Assembly: GCA_021202715.1 (NCBI GenBank) | Contig: JAJQCL010000235.1 | Span: forward strand, 574-18,570 | DNA: 17,997 nucleotides | Source of the DNA: Lachnospiraceae bacterium | GTDB taxonomy: Bacteria; Bacillota; Clostridia; Lachnospirales; Lachnospiraceae | Direction of reading: 5' to 3' | In this document: in pieces, positions 6,625-13,929 of the stretch | Layout of the letters: every line of letters begins with the position of its first letter | Position numbering within the stretch: the stretch's first letter is position 1 | The notes under the pieces: generated by a model | Told to the model about the DNA's origin: nothing | The model's input: only the letters and a program-made list of their open reading frames with translations | Database searches by the model: none | Position numbers and translations under genes: made by a program

Positions 6625-8994
6625 TCATTTGAACTCAACAACGGTAACGCCGTAGCCGCCCTCGCCGAATTCACCGCCCCGGTAGCTGGCGACGCGGTGC
6701 TTATCCTTGCGCAGGAAGCTCTGGACAGCCGCTTTCAGGGTGCCGGTGCCGCGGCCGTGAATGATGCGGACCGAGGGCATGTGAGCCAGGTAGGCGTCGT
6801 CCAGGTATTTGTCCAGCTCGGGGATGGCTTCGGCGACCGTTTTCCCGATGAGGTTCAGCTCTCCGGAGACGGCGGCGGACTTGGACATCTTGATCTGGCT
6901 GGCGGTGCTCTTCGTCTTCTTCCCGTCGAAGGAGACGGTCTGCTCCTGGAGCAGCTCCAGATCGCGGATGTTGACCTGAGAGCGGAGGATGCCCATCTGG
7001 ACGGTCAGGTTCCCTTTGGCGTTGGGCAGGGAGCTGACGGTGCCGTCCAGATTCAGAGAAATGACGTGTACCGCGTCGCCGATACGGAAATCTTCCGGGG
7101 CGGAGGTCTTGTGTACGCGCTTCCTCTGATTCCCGGCCAGTTTTTTATTGTTCTCGTCCATCTTGTCCCGCAGCTGGCTGCGCTCGGCTTCCATCTCCCG
7201 GGTGACGCGGACGCCCTGCTTGTTCAGGTTGCGAATGGCCTTGTCAGCGGAATTTTTCGCCTCCTGCAGGATGTCCCGGGCTTCCTCCCGGGCTTTGCGC
7301 AGGACGGCATCCCGCTGTTCGTCGAGACGGCTTTGCTTCCGGGCGGTCTCCTGCTGCAGTCGCTCGGCCTCGTCGCGCAGGCGGGCGGCCTCCTTCTGAT
7401 CCTTCTCCAGCTGGAGCCGCTGGGCCTCCAGACTGGAAATGACATCCTCAAAAGCCTCATCCTGCTGGCCGATGGAGGCCTGCGCCTCCTCGATGACCTC
7501 CTCCATGAGCCCCAGCTTCCGGGAAATGGCGAAAGCGTTGCTCTTGCCGGGGACGCCGATGAGCAGCCGGTAGGTGGGGCGCAGCGTCGCCACATCGAAT
7601 TCGCAGGAGGCATTCTCCACGCCCGGGGTAGACAGGGCGTAGACCTTCAGCTCACTGTAGTGCGTGGTGGCCACGGTGCGGATTCCGCGCCGATGGAGCC
7701 GCTGCAGGATGGCCATGGCCAGCGCCGCGCCCTCCGTGGGGTCGGTGCCCGCCCCCAGTTCATCAAAGAGAACCAGAGAGTGCTCGTCCGCGGCCTCCAG
7801 GATCCGCACGGTATTCGTCATGTGCGCAGAAAAGGTCGAGAGGTTCTGCTCGATGCTCTGCTCGTCGCCGATGTCCGCGAAGACCTCATGAAAGATGCCC
7901 AGCTGTGAGCCGGAGGCCGCTGGAATATGCAGCCCGGACTGCCCCATGAGGGTAAAGAGCCCCAGCGTTTTCAGGGTGACGGTCTTGCCGCCTGTGTTGG
8001 GACCCGTAATGACCAGAAGATCGAAATCCTTCCCCAGCCAGATGTCGATGGGAACGACCTTCTTCGCCGGAAGCAGAGGATGGCGTCCCTGCTTGATGTG
8101 GATGCACCGCTCGCGGTTGAAGAGAGGCTCCGTTCCCTTGTATTGCCGGGAAAGCTGTGCCTTGGCGAAGACGAAGTCCAGGTGAGTCAGTACCCGGAAA
8201 TCTTCCGTCAGCGCCTCGGGATTTTCGGCAACCCGCTCCGAGAGAGCTGCCAGTACCGCCTCGATCTCCTTCGCTTCCTGAAGCTCCAGCTCACGCAGCT
8301 CGTTGTTCAGCCGGACGATCGGCATGGGCTCCACGAAGAAGGTGGAACCGCTGCCGGACTGGTCATGAACCAGGCCGGGCACCTGAGCCCGGTATTCGGC
8401 CTTGACCGGGATGCAGTAGCGGCCGTCCCGCACGGTAACGACCCCGTCCTGCAGATAGTTCCGGTGGCTGACGACCAGCGCGTTCAGCTGGTCATGGATT
8501 CGGTTGTGGATCCCCTTCATACTGCGGCGTACCTTGGCCAGACCGGGACTGGCCTCGTCGCTGATCTCCTCCGGGGAAATGATGCAGCGTTTAATCTCGT
8601 GATTCAGGGGTGAAAGGGGCTCGATCGCCCCGAAATATCCCTCCAGGGAATCCGGTTCCTCCCGGTCCTCCCTCCGCCCGTAGGACTTGGCGCGGGCAGC
8701 CACCGTCAGCAGTGAACTGACAGCCAGAAGCTCGGAAACGGTCAGAGAGCTTCCCACAGCCAGACGCATGACTGAACCGCGGACATCCTTAACGCCGGAA
8801 AAAGAGACGCCGCCCTTGGCGATGATCCGCATCTCGGCGTCGCTGGTTTCTTTCTGAGCGTTCTGAATCTCCGCCATCCCGGTCATCGGCGTCAGCTCCC
8901 GGCACAGCTGCTTTCCGCCGGGGGTCTGCGCCAGCTCCTCCAGGCGGGCTTTTATCTTGGTAAATTCCAGTGTATGGCAGGCTTTTTCATTCAT
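6625..8994 (-). CDS. mutS2: Endonuclease MutS2
   Basis: MutS2-family DNA/ribosome-associated ATPase of about 789 residues, near the usual Firmicutes length. Members have been tied to suppressing recombination and, in Bacillus, to rescuing collided ribosomes. Visible parts: N-terminal lever/core domain, Walker A (TGPNTGGKTVTLKTLG), Walker B with signature (LVLFDELGAGTDPTEGAALA), a long coiled coil rich in E/R/K/Q, a KOW-like segment, and a C-terminal Smr domain with HGRGTG. The Smr LDLRG-type motif reads LNLIG here. The frame extends to a GTG at 9018, but that codon lies in a predicted promoter; the ATG at 8994 (MNEKACHTLEF) is preferred and would coincide with the transcription start. First gene of the mutS2-regulator-kinase block. 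Confidence 0.95.
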   Translation of the reverse strand: MNEKACHTLEFTKIKARLEELAQTPGGKQLCRELTPMTGMAEIQNAQKETSDAEMRIIAKGGVSFSGVKDVRGSVMRLAVGSSLTVSELLAVSSLLTVAARAKSYGRREDREEPDSLEGYFGAIEPLSPLNHEIKRCIISPEEISDEASPGLAKVRRSMKGIHNRIHDQLNALVVSHRNYLQDGVVTVRDGRYCIPVKAEYRAQVPGLVHDQSGSGSTFFVEPMPIVRLNNELRELELQEAKEIEAVLAALSERVAENPEALTEDFRVLTHLDFVFAKAQLSRQYKGTEPLFNRERCIHIKQGRHPLLPAKKVVPIDIWLGKDFDLLVITGPNTGGKTVTLKTLGLFTLMGQSGLHIPAASGSQLGIFHEVFADIGDEQSIEQNLSTFSAHMTNTVRILEAADEHSLVLFDELGAGTDPTEGAALAMAILQRLHRRGIRTVATTHYSELKVYALSTPGVENASCEFDVATLRPTYRLLIGVPGKSNAFAISRKLGLMEEVIEEAQASIGQQDEAFEDVISSLEAQRLQLEKDQKEAARLRDEAERLQQETARKQSRLDEQRDAVLRKAREEARDILQEAKNSADKAIRNLNKQGVRVTREMEAERSQLRDKMDENNKKLAGNQRKRVHKTSAPEDFRIGDAVHVISLNLDGTVSSLPNAKGNLTVQMGILRSQVNIRDLELLQEQTVSFDGKKTKSTASQIKMSKSAAVSGELNLIGKTVAEAIPELDKYLDDAYLAHMPSVRIIHGRGTGTLKAAVQSFLRKDKHRVASYRGGEFGEGGYGVTVVEFK

Positions 8995-9000
8995 GAGGCC

Positions 9001-9029
9001 AGTATAGCACATTTTCACGGCCTTGAAAA
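9001..9029 (-). promoter_or_regulatory. Promoter of mutS2, extended -10
   Basis: On the minus strand TTTTCA (9024-9029), a 17-nt spacer, and TATACT (9001-9006) preceded by TG one base away, an extended -10. The predicted start of transcription, six bases beyond the -10, is the A of the ATG at 8994, implying a leaderless message. Confidence 0.55.
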
Positions 9030-9061
9030 TGTAAGATTTGCCTCGGAAACGTAAGAATCAA

Positions 9062-9090
9062 GTGACAAATTTTGAAATATGGATTATACT
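9062..9090 (+). promoter_or_regulatory. Promoter of the HtrA-like / yhaM pair
   Basis: GTGACA at 9062-9067 (5 of 6 to TTGACA), a 17-nt spacer, and TATACT at 9085-9090. Predicted start is about 9097, giving a roughly 110-nt GC-rich leader before the ATG at 9206. It is divergent from the mutS2 promoter, with the two -35 boxes 32 bp apart and the same TATACT -10 box on both strands. Confidence 0.6.
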
Positions 9091-9205
9091 GTCCTTGGAT
9101 CATACGAAGTGCGCGGCCGCAGGATGAGAGGGATGACAGGGGGCGGCCGGCCGGAAAAACGCGCCCGCCGCAGGGACGCGGGGAGAAACAGGGAGATTTG
9201 AGTCT

Positions 9206-10549
9206 ATGTCCGATTCAAACACACCGAAGGGGACGCCGGAGGCGGAAACTTCCTCCAAAAAAGAATTTATTCGTGAGACCATTGAGGAAAAAAAGCCCTC
9301 GAAGAGAAAGTGGATCCGCCGGATCCTTCTTCTGCTCGTGCTGGCGGTGGCCTTTGGCTTAATCGCCGCTCTTACTTTTGTGCTGTCTGAACCGCGGCTG
9401 AAGGAGATATTTGCCGGGGAGGAAACAGAGGAAGCGATCCAGTTCTCCCGGGACAGCCTGGAGGCGGAGACGACGGCGGAGGCAGAAGAGGGCGAAAGCA
9501 GTGAGAGCTCCACGGAGGCAGATGAAGAAGCGCTGAAGGAGACCGTCGAGGAGCTGGTGGAGGGATATCTCTCTTCACGCGAAAGTGAAGAGGAGGCGGC
9601 CTATACGGAGCTGGTCAGCGATATGGCTTCGGCTCTGCGCCGCAGTATGGTCACGGTCACTTCTGTGCAGGCCAGCGAGGATATTTTCCAGCAGGAGTAT
9701 GTGCGCAGCCAGGAGACCTTCGGCCTGATTCTGACGGAAACCAGCAGCCGGATGCTGATCCTGACGGAGACGTATCTGGTGAAGGACACCGAGACCGTGC
9801 TTGTCACGCTGGGCAATAAATCCGAATACAGCGCGAGCCTGATCGGGCTGGATGAGACCACGGGACTTGCTGTGGTCGGCATTTTCCTGGAAGAAATGGC
9901 GGAGGGAGATCTTTCCTATGTGGAGCCTGTGACGCTGGGGAATTCTTACATCTGCCAGGCCGGAGATACGGTGGTGGCGCTGGGGAATCCCATGGGATAT
10001 GTCCCTTCCGTGGCCTGGGGAATCATTTCCTATATTAATACAGCGCAGCAGGGGATCGATATGAATTTTCAGCTGATTCAGACGGACATTGCCGGCAGCA
10101 GTGAGGCGACGGGGATTCTGGTGAATCTCGACGGCGAGGTGGTCGGCTGGATCACGCAGGATTACAGCTCGGACGATACGGGAAATATGCTGGCGGCCAT
10201 GTCCATTTCGGATATCAAGGGCTATATCGAACGCGTTTCTAATGGGGAAGCGATGGCCTGCCTGGGCGTACAGGTGCAGGTGGTCACGGCATCGCTCGCC
10301 GAGGAGCGGCAGCTGTCGCAGGGACTGTATATTTCCAGCTGTGTCAGCGGCGGGGCGGCTTATGAAGCGGGGCTGCAGAACGGCGATATCCTGACAGGAA
10401 TCGGCGAGGAGACGATTACGACCACCAGCGGCCTGCAGGAGGCCCTCGCGAAATACGAACCGGGGGAGACGGTGACGGTCGCCGTCATGCGCAGCAGCCG
10501 GAACGGCTATGTAGAGCAGACTTTTCAGGTGAAGCTGGGAGAGAGATAG
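9206..10549 (+). CDS. Membrane-anchored HtrA-like protein with PDZ domain, degenerate catalytic site
   Basis: A 447-residue protein: a charged cytoplasmic N-terminus about 1-38, one membrane anchor about 39-60, an acidic Glu/Ser-rich linker about 65-125, a trypsin-like HtrA domain about 140-340, and a PDZ domain about 350-445 (GLYISSCVSGGAAYEAGLQNGDIL). Family HtrA proteases are envelope quality-control enzymes with a His-Asp-Ser triad. Aligning by eye, the His position (TNNHVV in HtrA) is ILTETYLV with Tyr190, the Asp position (ETDLAV) is TTGLAVV with Gly220, and the Ser loop (GNSGGPLVN) is GSSEATGILVN at 297-307. The fold markers IQTD, LVNLDGEVVGW and the PDZ remain. It is therefore probably a pseudoprotease: scaffold, sensor or regulator. 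A weak GGGAG precedes the ATG. It is followed by yhaM 74 nt later. Confidence 0.85.
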   Translation: MSDSNTPKGTPEAETSSKKEFIRETIEEKKPSKRKWIRRILLLLVLAVAFGLIAALTFVLSEPRLKEIFAGEETEEAIQFSRDSLEAETTAEAEEGESSESSTEADEEALKETVEELVEGYLSSRESEEEAAYTELVSDMASALRRSMVTVTSVQASEDIFQQEYVRSQETFGLILTETSSRMLILTETYLVKDTETVLVTLGNKSEYSASLIGLDETTGLAVVGIFLEEMAEGDLSYVEPVTLGNSYICQAGDTVVALGNPMGYVPSVAWGIISYINTAQQGIDMNFQLIQTDIAGSSEATGILVNLDGEVVGWITQDYSSDDTGNMLAAMSISDIKGYIERVSNGEAMACLGVQVQVVTASLAEERQLSQGLYISSCVSGGAAYEAGLQNGDILTGIGEETITTTSGLQEALAKYEPGETVTVAVMRSSRNGYVEQTFQVKLGER

Positions 10550-10623
10550 AGAAGGCGAGCGGAAAACCGGCGGCCTGCATCGCGGGCTGATCGGAGCGAA
10601 CCGGGAACAGGAAGGATGAGACA

Positions 10624-11565
10624 ATGAGATGGATTGAGACCATGCGGGAGGGAGATCGGATCTCCGATATCTACCTGTGTAAGAATAAAGTAAACGCCAA
10701 GACCAAGATCGGGAAGTCCTATTATTCCCTGTTGCTTCAGGACAAGACGGGCACCGTGGACGGCAAGGTGTGGGATCTGAGCAGCGGCATAGACCATTTC
10801 GAGGCCATGCAGTACATTCATATAGACGGAGATGTGACGACTTTTCAGGGAAGCCTGCAGCTGAATATCCGCCGGATTCGTCTGGCGCGGGAGGGAGAGT
10901 ATAATCCGGTCGATTATCTGCCCACCTCGCCGTATGACCGCAGGGAGATGTACCAGAAGATCGTGAAGCTGGTGGACAGCATTCAGGATGAATCGCTGCA
11001 CGCGCTGGCGGCCTCCTTCTTTGTAGAAGATAAAACGTTTATACAGGAATTTGTCGCGCATTCGGCGGCGAAGAGCGTTCATCACAGTTTTCTGGGCGGG
11101 CTGCTGCAGCACACTCTGCGGGTGACGGAGCTGTGTGATTTCTACTGTCAGCAGTATCCGGCGCTGAACCGCGATCTCCTGATCGCCGGAGCACTGTGCC
11201 ACGACATCGGGAAGCTGCGCGAGCTGGCGTCCTTCCCGCAAAATGATTATACGGACGATGGCCAGCTGCTGGGGCATATCGTCATTGGTTACCAGATGGT
11301 CATGGAGCGCATTGCGACGATTCCGGGCTTCCCGCCTCGCAAGGCTTCGGAGCTGGGGCACCTGATCCTCTCGCACCATGGGGAACTGGAGTATGGCTCC
11401 CCCAAGAAACCGGCACTGATCGAAGCGGTGGCGCTGCACCATGCCGACAACACCGACGCGAAGCTTGAGACCATGAGTGAGCTCCTCTCCGGCGCCCTCA
11501 ATGACACGGACTGGCTGGGGTATCAGCGGCTGCTGGAGACAAATATCCGCAAGACCAGTCAGTGA
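10624..11565 (+). CDS. yhaM: 3'-5' exoribonuclease, YhaM-like HD domain protein
   Basis: A 313-residue protein matching the YhaM/CBF1 architecture and length: an N-terminal OB-fold nucleic-acid-binding domain about 10-95 (SYYSLLLQDKTGTVDGKVW, YIHIDGDVTTFQGSLQLNI) and an HD metal phosphohydrolase domain about 150-300. The metal ligands are visible: HHSFLGGLLQHTL, the HD pair H193-D194 in LCHDIGKL, LGHIVIG, LSHHGELEYG and ALHHADNTDAK. The family degrades RNA and some ssDNA 3' to 5' with Mn2+, working with other exonucleases in mRNA turnover. The ATG follows a GGAAGGATGAG ribosome binding site. It is probably cotranscribed with the HtrA-like gene. The symbol is by family resemblance. Confidence 0.93.
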   Translation: MRWIETMREGDRISDIYLCKNKVNAKTKIGKSYYSLLLQDKTGTVDGKVWDLSSGIDHFEAMQYIHIDGDVTTFQGSLQLNIRRIRLAREGEYNPVDYLPTSPYDRREMYQKIVKLVDSIQDESLHALAASFFVEDKTFIQEFVAHSAAKSVHHSFLGGLLQHTLRVTELCDFYCQQYPALNRDLLIAGALCHDIGKLRELASFPQNDYTDDGQLLGHIVIGYQMVMERIATIPGFPPRKASELGHLILSHHGELEYGSPKKPALIEAVALHHADNTDAKLETMSELLSGALNDTDWLGYQRLLETNIRKTSQ

Positions 11566-11633
11566 GGCGCGTTTTGTACAGCGAACGGATGAATGAAGAG
11601 GGAAAATGAACTTCCCCTGAATAATGAAAAAAC

Positions 11634-11672
11634 TGGCGGCGCTCCGGAAACGTGATACCCGGAGCGCCGTCG
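11634..11672 (-). terminator. Hairpin downstream of yhaM, best as a minus-strand terminator
   Basis: A 14-bp stem with two wobbles (arms 11634-11647 and 11659-11672; core GGCGCTCCGG/CCGGAGCGCC) and an 11-nt loop. The plus-strand 3' side has no T run, but the other flank has AAAAAA at 11627-11632, i.e. a TTTTTT tail on the minus strand. It may still end yhaM messages; the orientation is curious because no minus-strand gene lies nearby. Confidence 0.5.
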
Positions 11673-11747
11673 TTGGGTTAAGGAGTAATGATGCGCACAG
11701 TCGCGCAGGGAATGGCTGCTTACCCAGCCCGCGATTGGAGCGAAAGA

Positions 11748-11775
11748 AAACGACATAAAGTCGTTTATTATATTT
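11748..11775 (+). other. Hairpin in the rlmD leader
   Basis: Arms AAACGAC (11748-11754) and GTCGTTT (11760-11766) with an ATAAA loop, followed by a T/A-rich tail to 11775. It could be a weak terminator or attenuator in the roughly 270-nt gap before rlmD. The gap also holds a GGCTG/CAGCC hairpin around 11714-11729. I recognise no known riboswitch in it. Confidence 0.35.
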
Positions 11776-11836
11776 GTGAAGAGAAGTATTTTAAAGGATG
11801 CACGAAGATGTTTGATGGAAGGGAATGAGAATAAAT

Positions 11837-13279
11837 ATGGAAAAGAATACGCTTGTTCAGGTTCAGATCGAAGACATGACCGAACAGGGCGAGGGGATTG
11901 GCAAGGTAGACGGATACACGTTATTTATCAAGGACACAGTGGTTGGCGATTTTGTAGAAGCCAAAGTGATCAAAGTGAAGAAACGATACGGTTACGGGAA
12001 GCTGCTGCGGATCCTCACCCCGTCCCCTGACCGGGTGGAGCCCCTCTGTCCTGTGGCCGGTCCCTGCGGCGGCTGCCAGCTGCAGGCGATGAGCTATGCC
12101 AGCCAGCTGGCCTTCAAACGCCGCAAGGTGGAAAACCATCTGCGCCGTCTGGGCGGCCTGGACGTTCCGGTGGAACCGGTCCTCGGCATGGAGGATCCCT
12201 GGGAGTACCGGAACAAATGTCAGGTGCCGGTGGGACGAAACAGGGATGGCCGGATCATCTGCGGCTTCTACGCCGGGCATACCCACAGCATCATCGAGAC
12301 CGAACACTGCTATCTGGGAAATGAGATCAACGATCAGGTGCTGCGTCTGGTGAAGAATCATATGGAGAGGTACGGGATTGAACCCTACGATGAGGCCACT
12401 GGGCGGGGGCTGGTGCGCCATATCCTGGTGCGGCAGGGCCGCGCGACCGGAGAGATTATGGTCTGCCTCGTCGTCAACGGGCGCCGTCTGCCGCATGCGG
12501 ACCGGCTCGTGGAGACGCTCTGCGCCATCCCCGGAATGACGTCCATTTCTCTGAATGTCAACCGGCAGAGAAATAACGTGATCCTGGGACAGGAGCTGAT
12601 CAACCTTTACGGTCCGGGTCATATCGTGGACCGCATCGGAGACATTTCTTATCAGATCTCCCCGCTGTCCTTCTATCAGGTGAACCCCGTGCAGACTGAA
12701 AAACTTTACGCCACCGCCCTGGACTTCGCCGGACTCACCGGGAACGAGACCGTCTGGGACCTCTATTGTGGCATCGGAACCATCTCCCTGTTCCTGGCGA
12801 AACAGGCGAAACAGGTCTACGGCGTCGAGATCGTACCGGCTGCCATTGAAAATGCCCGGGAGAATGCCGTGCGAAATGGAATCGACAACGCGGAATTCTT
12901 CATCGGTCGGGCCGAGGAAGTATTGCCGGATCATTACCGAAAGGTATGGAAGGAGACGGGAGAAAAGCTCCGAGCCGACGTCATCGTCGTCGACCCGCCG
13001 CGGAAGGGCTGCGACGAAAAGCTCTTGGATACAATGCTGCAGATGCAGCCGGAGAGGATCGTGTATGTCTCCTGCGACTCCGCAACCCTGGCCAGAGACC
13101 TCAGGGTGCTGTGCGGGGGCGGGTATCAGGTGAAGAAAGTACAGCCGGTGGACATGTTCCCGATGGGGGTACACGTCGAATGCATCGCCAAAATTGAGAA
13201 AAAAAATAGCGGGGAAGTTCTCCGCCAATTGGTGGACCAGGGTTTTACGACCAGCCCGATTAGTGATTATCACTACTAG
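11837..13279 (+). CDS. rlmD: 23S rRNA (uracil-C5)-methyltransferase, RlmD/RlmCD (RumA) type
   Basis: Methylates C5 of a 23S rRNA uracil (U1939, in Gram-positives often also U747) with SAM. Residues from the ATG at 11837: N-terminal TRAM RNA-binding domain about 5-62 (MTEQGEGIGKVDGY, VVGDFVEAKV), 4Fe-4S cysteines C71, C77, C80 (CPVAGPCGGC) and C158 (EHCYLG), SAM motif VWDLYCGIGTISLFLA, DPPRKGCDEKLL and the catalytic C413 in YVSCDSATLARDL. The ATG at 11825 is an alternative, but only 11837 leaves a sensible gap to GGAAGGG. The conserved part ends about VHVECIAKIEKK (13200). The last 24 residues lie beyond a hairpin, look unlike the family, and coincide with the shift to AT-rich DNA, so the C-terminus may have been replaced by an insertion. 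Confidence 0.93.
   Translation: MEKNTLVQVQIEDMTEQGEGIGKVDGYTLFIKDTVVGDFVEAKVIKVKKRYGYGKLLRILTPSPDRVEPLCPVAGPCGGCQLQAMSYASQLAFKRRKVENHLRRLGGLDVPVEPVLGMEDPWEYRNKCQVPVGRNRDGRIICGFYAGHTHSIIETEHCYLGNEINDQVLRLVKNHMERYGIEPYDEATGRGLVRHILVRQGRATGEIMVCLVVNGRRLPHADRLVETLCAIPGMTSISLNVNRQRNNVILGQELINLYGPGHIVDRIGDISYQISPLSFYQVNPVQTEKLYATALDFAGLTGNETVWDLYCGIGTISLFLAKQAKQVYGVEIVPAAIENARENAVRNGIDNAEFFIGRAEEVLPDHYRKVWKETGEKLRADVIVVDPPRKGCDEKLLDTMLQMQPERIVYVSCDSATLARDLRVLCGGGYQVKKVQPVDMFPMGVHVECIAKIEKKNSGEVLRQLVDQGFTTSPISDYHY
13199..13225 (-). terminator. Minus-strand intrinsic terminator inside the rlmD 3' end
   Basis: On the minus strand a 7-bp stem (13209-13225, loop ACT, one wobble) is followed within two bases by eight T (13199-13206). 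It is a textbook terminator for leftward transcription, although the nearest leftward gene (the IS110 fragment) ends almost 2 kb away. It marks the point where the conserved part of rlmD ends. Confidence 0.6.
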
Positions 13280-13330
13280 TTATTTGGTTTAGGCTATATT
13301 TGCTAAGTTGTCAATCAGATTTTAAAATGA

Positions 13331-13350
13331 GAATGTAAAAGAATGTAAAT
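13331..13350 (+). repeat. Tandem 10-nt repeat upstream of the HNH gene
   Basis: GAATGTAAAA (13331-13340) directly followed by GAATGTAAAT (13341-13350), one helical turn per unit, 30 nt before the HNH start. It could be a regulator site; no clear -10/-35 pair was found next to it. Confidence 0.4.
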
Positions 13351-13380
13351 CGATCTTAATGGATTCGAGGTGATTATGCA

Positions 13381-13923
13381 GTGCAGCTGCCATATTCAGA
13401 TGAATTGGAAATTCAATATTTAAGCCGTCTGTTCGACAACACCAGCGAATGCTACAAGTTTTTCTGGTTTCAGGCGATTGTGACGAAAGTTCTGGAAGGT
13501 AAGACAGTTCTCACCTATGAAGAATTGATAGATGAAATGATTGCAGATGCCTGGTACATGGTAACAGAGTATCATCTTAATCTCGGACCTAGAGATACGC
13601 TGGAGAAAGTAGTTCATGATATTCAGAATCGCAGTGGTATGAAGTCATCCGAGAAAAAAGCGGTGCTTATAGAATATTTGGAGAATTGTCAGGATCCGGA
13701 AATTAATAGACAGAAACGTATATTGACCAAAAACGTTCCGTATCGATTGCAGGCACCGTTTATGGGCCAGATGAGAGGCAAAGACTGGAATGTGTCTGAA
13801 TCAAAGCTGGTAATGAGAATTAATCAGGAGAGGCGGTTGATATATTATTTCAATGCGTTTAATGGAATGCAGACAACTATCCGAATCCAGGAAGAATGGT
13901 GTCAGTATATTTGTAAAAATTAG
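13381..13923 (+). CDS. HNH endonuclease, N-terminal half (gene split by in-frame TAG)
   Basis: First 180 codons of what reads as one gene continuing to 14514. Start is GTG at 13381 (MQLPYSDELEIQYL...), with GAGGTGAT at 13365-13372 as ribosome binding site. The protein is mostly helical, with aromatic-rich YKFFWFQAIV near residue 28 and a second hydrophobic strand (RRLIYYFNAFNGM) near the end; I cannot name the domain. It ends at TAG 13921-13923, and two codons later the same frame continues (EIVKGWLQYNMILYLQKRNP). There is no frameshift, only one stop codon. Either this is a recent pseudogene, or a truncated N-terminal protein is made. A diverged copy of the first 35 codons lies inverted at 16142-16038 (33 of 35 residues identical). 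AT-rich, unlike the core genes. Confidence 0.7.
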   Translation: MQLPYSDELEIQYLSRLFDNTSECYKFFWFQAIVTKVLEGKTVLTYEELIDEMIADAWYMVTEYHLNLGPRDTLEKVVHDIQNRSGMKSSEKKAVLIEYLENCQDPEINRQKRILTKNVPYRLQAPFMGQMRGKDWNVSESKLVMRINQERRLIYYFNAFNGMQTTIRIQEEWCQYICKN

Positions 13924-13929
13924 GAAATT

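Noticed and set aside
6697..7908. 403-codon plus-strand frame opposite mutS2
   Set aside because: Shadow frame; the opposite strand encodes all MutS2 motifs, and the predicted protein has no recognisable fold.
9575..10624. 349-codon minus-strand frame opposite the HtrA-like gene
   Set aside because: Arg/His-rich shadow translation without domain or ribosome binding site.
11566..11836. A riboswitch before rlmD
   Set aside because: Hairpins exist, but none of the conserved cores I know could be matched.
11921..13273. 450-codon minus-strand frame opposite rlmD
   Set aside because: Shadow; the plus strand has the Fe-S cysteines, SAM motif and catalytic Cys of RlmD.
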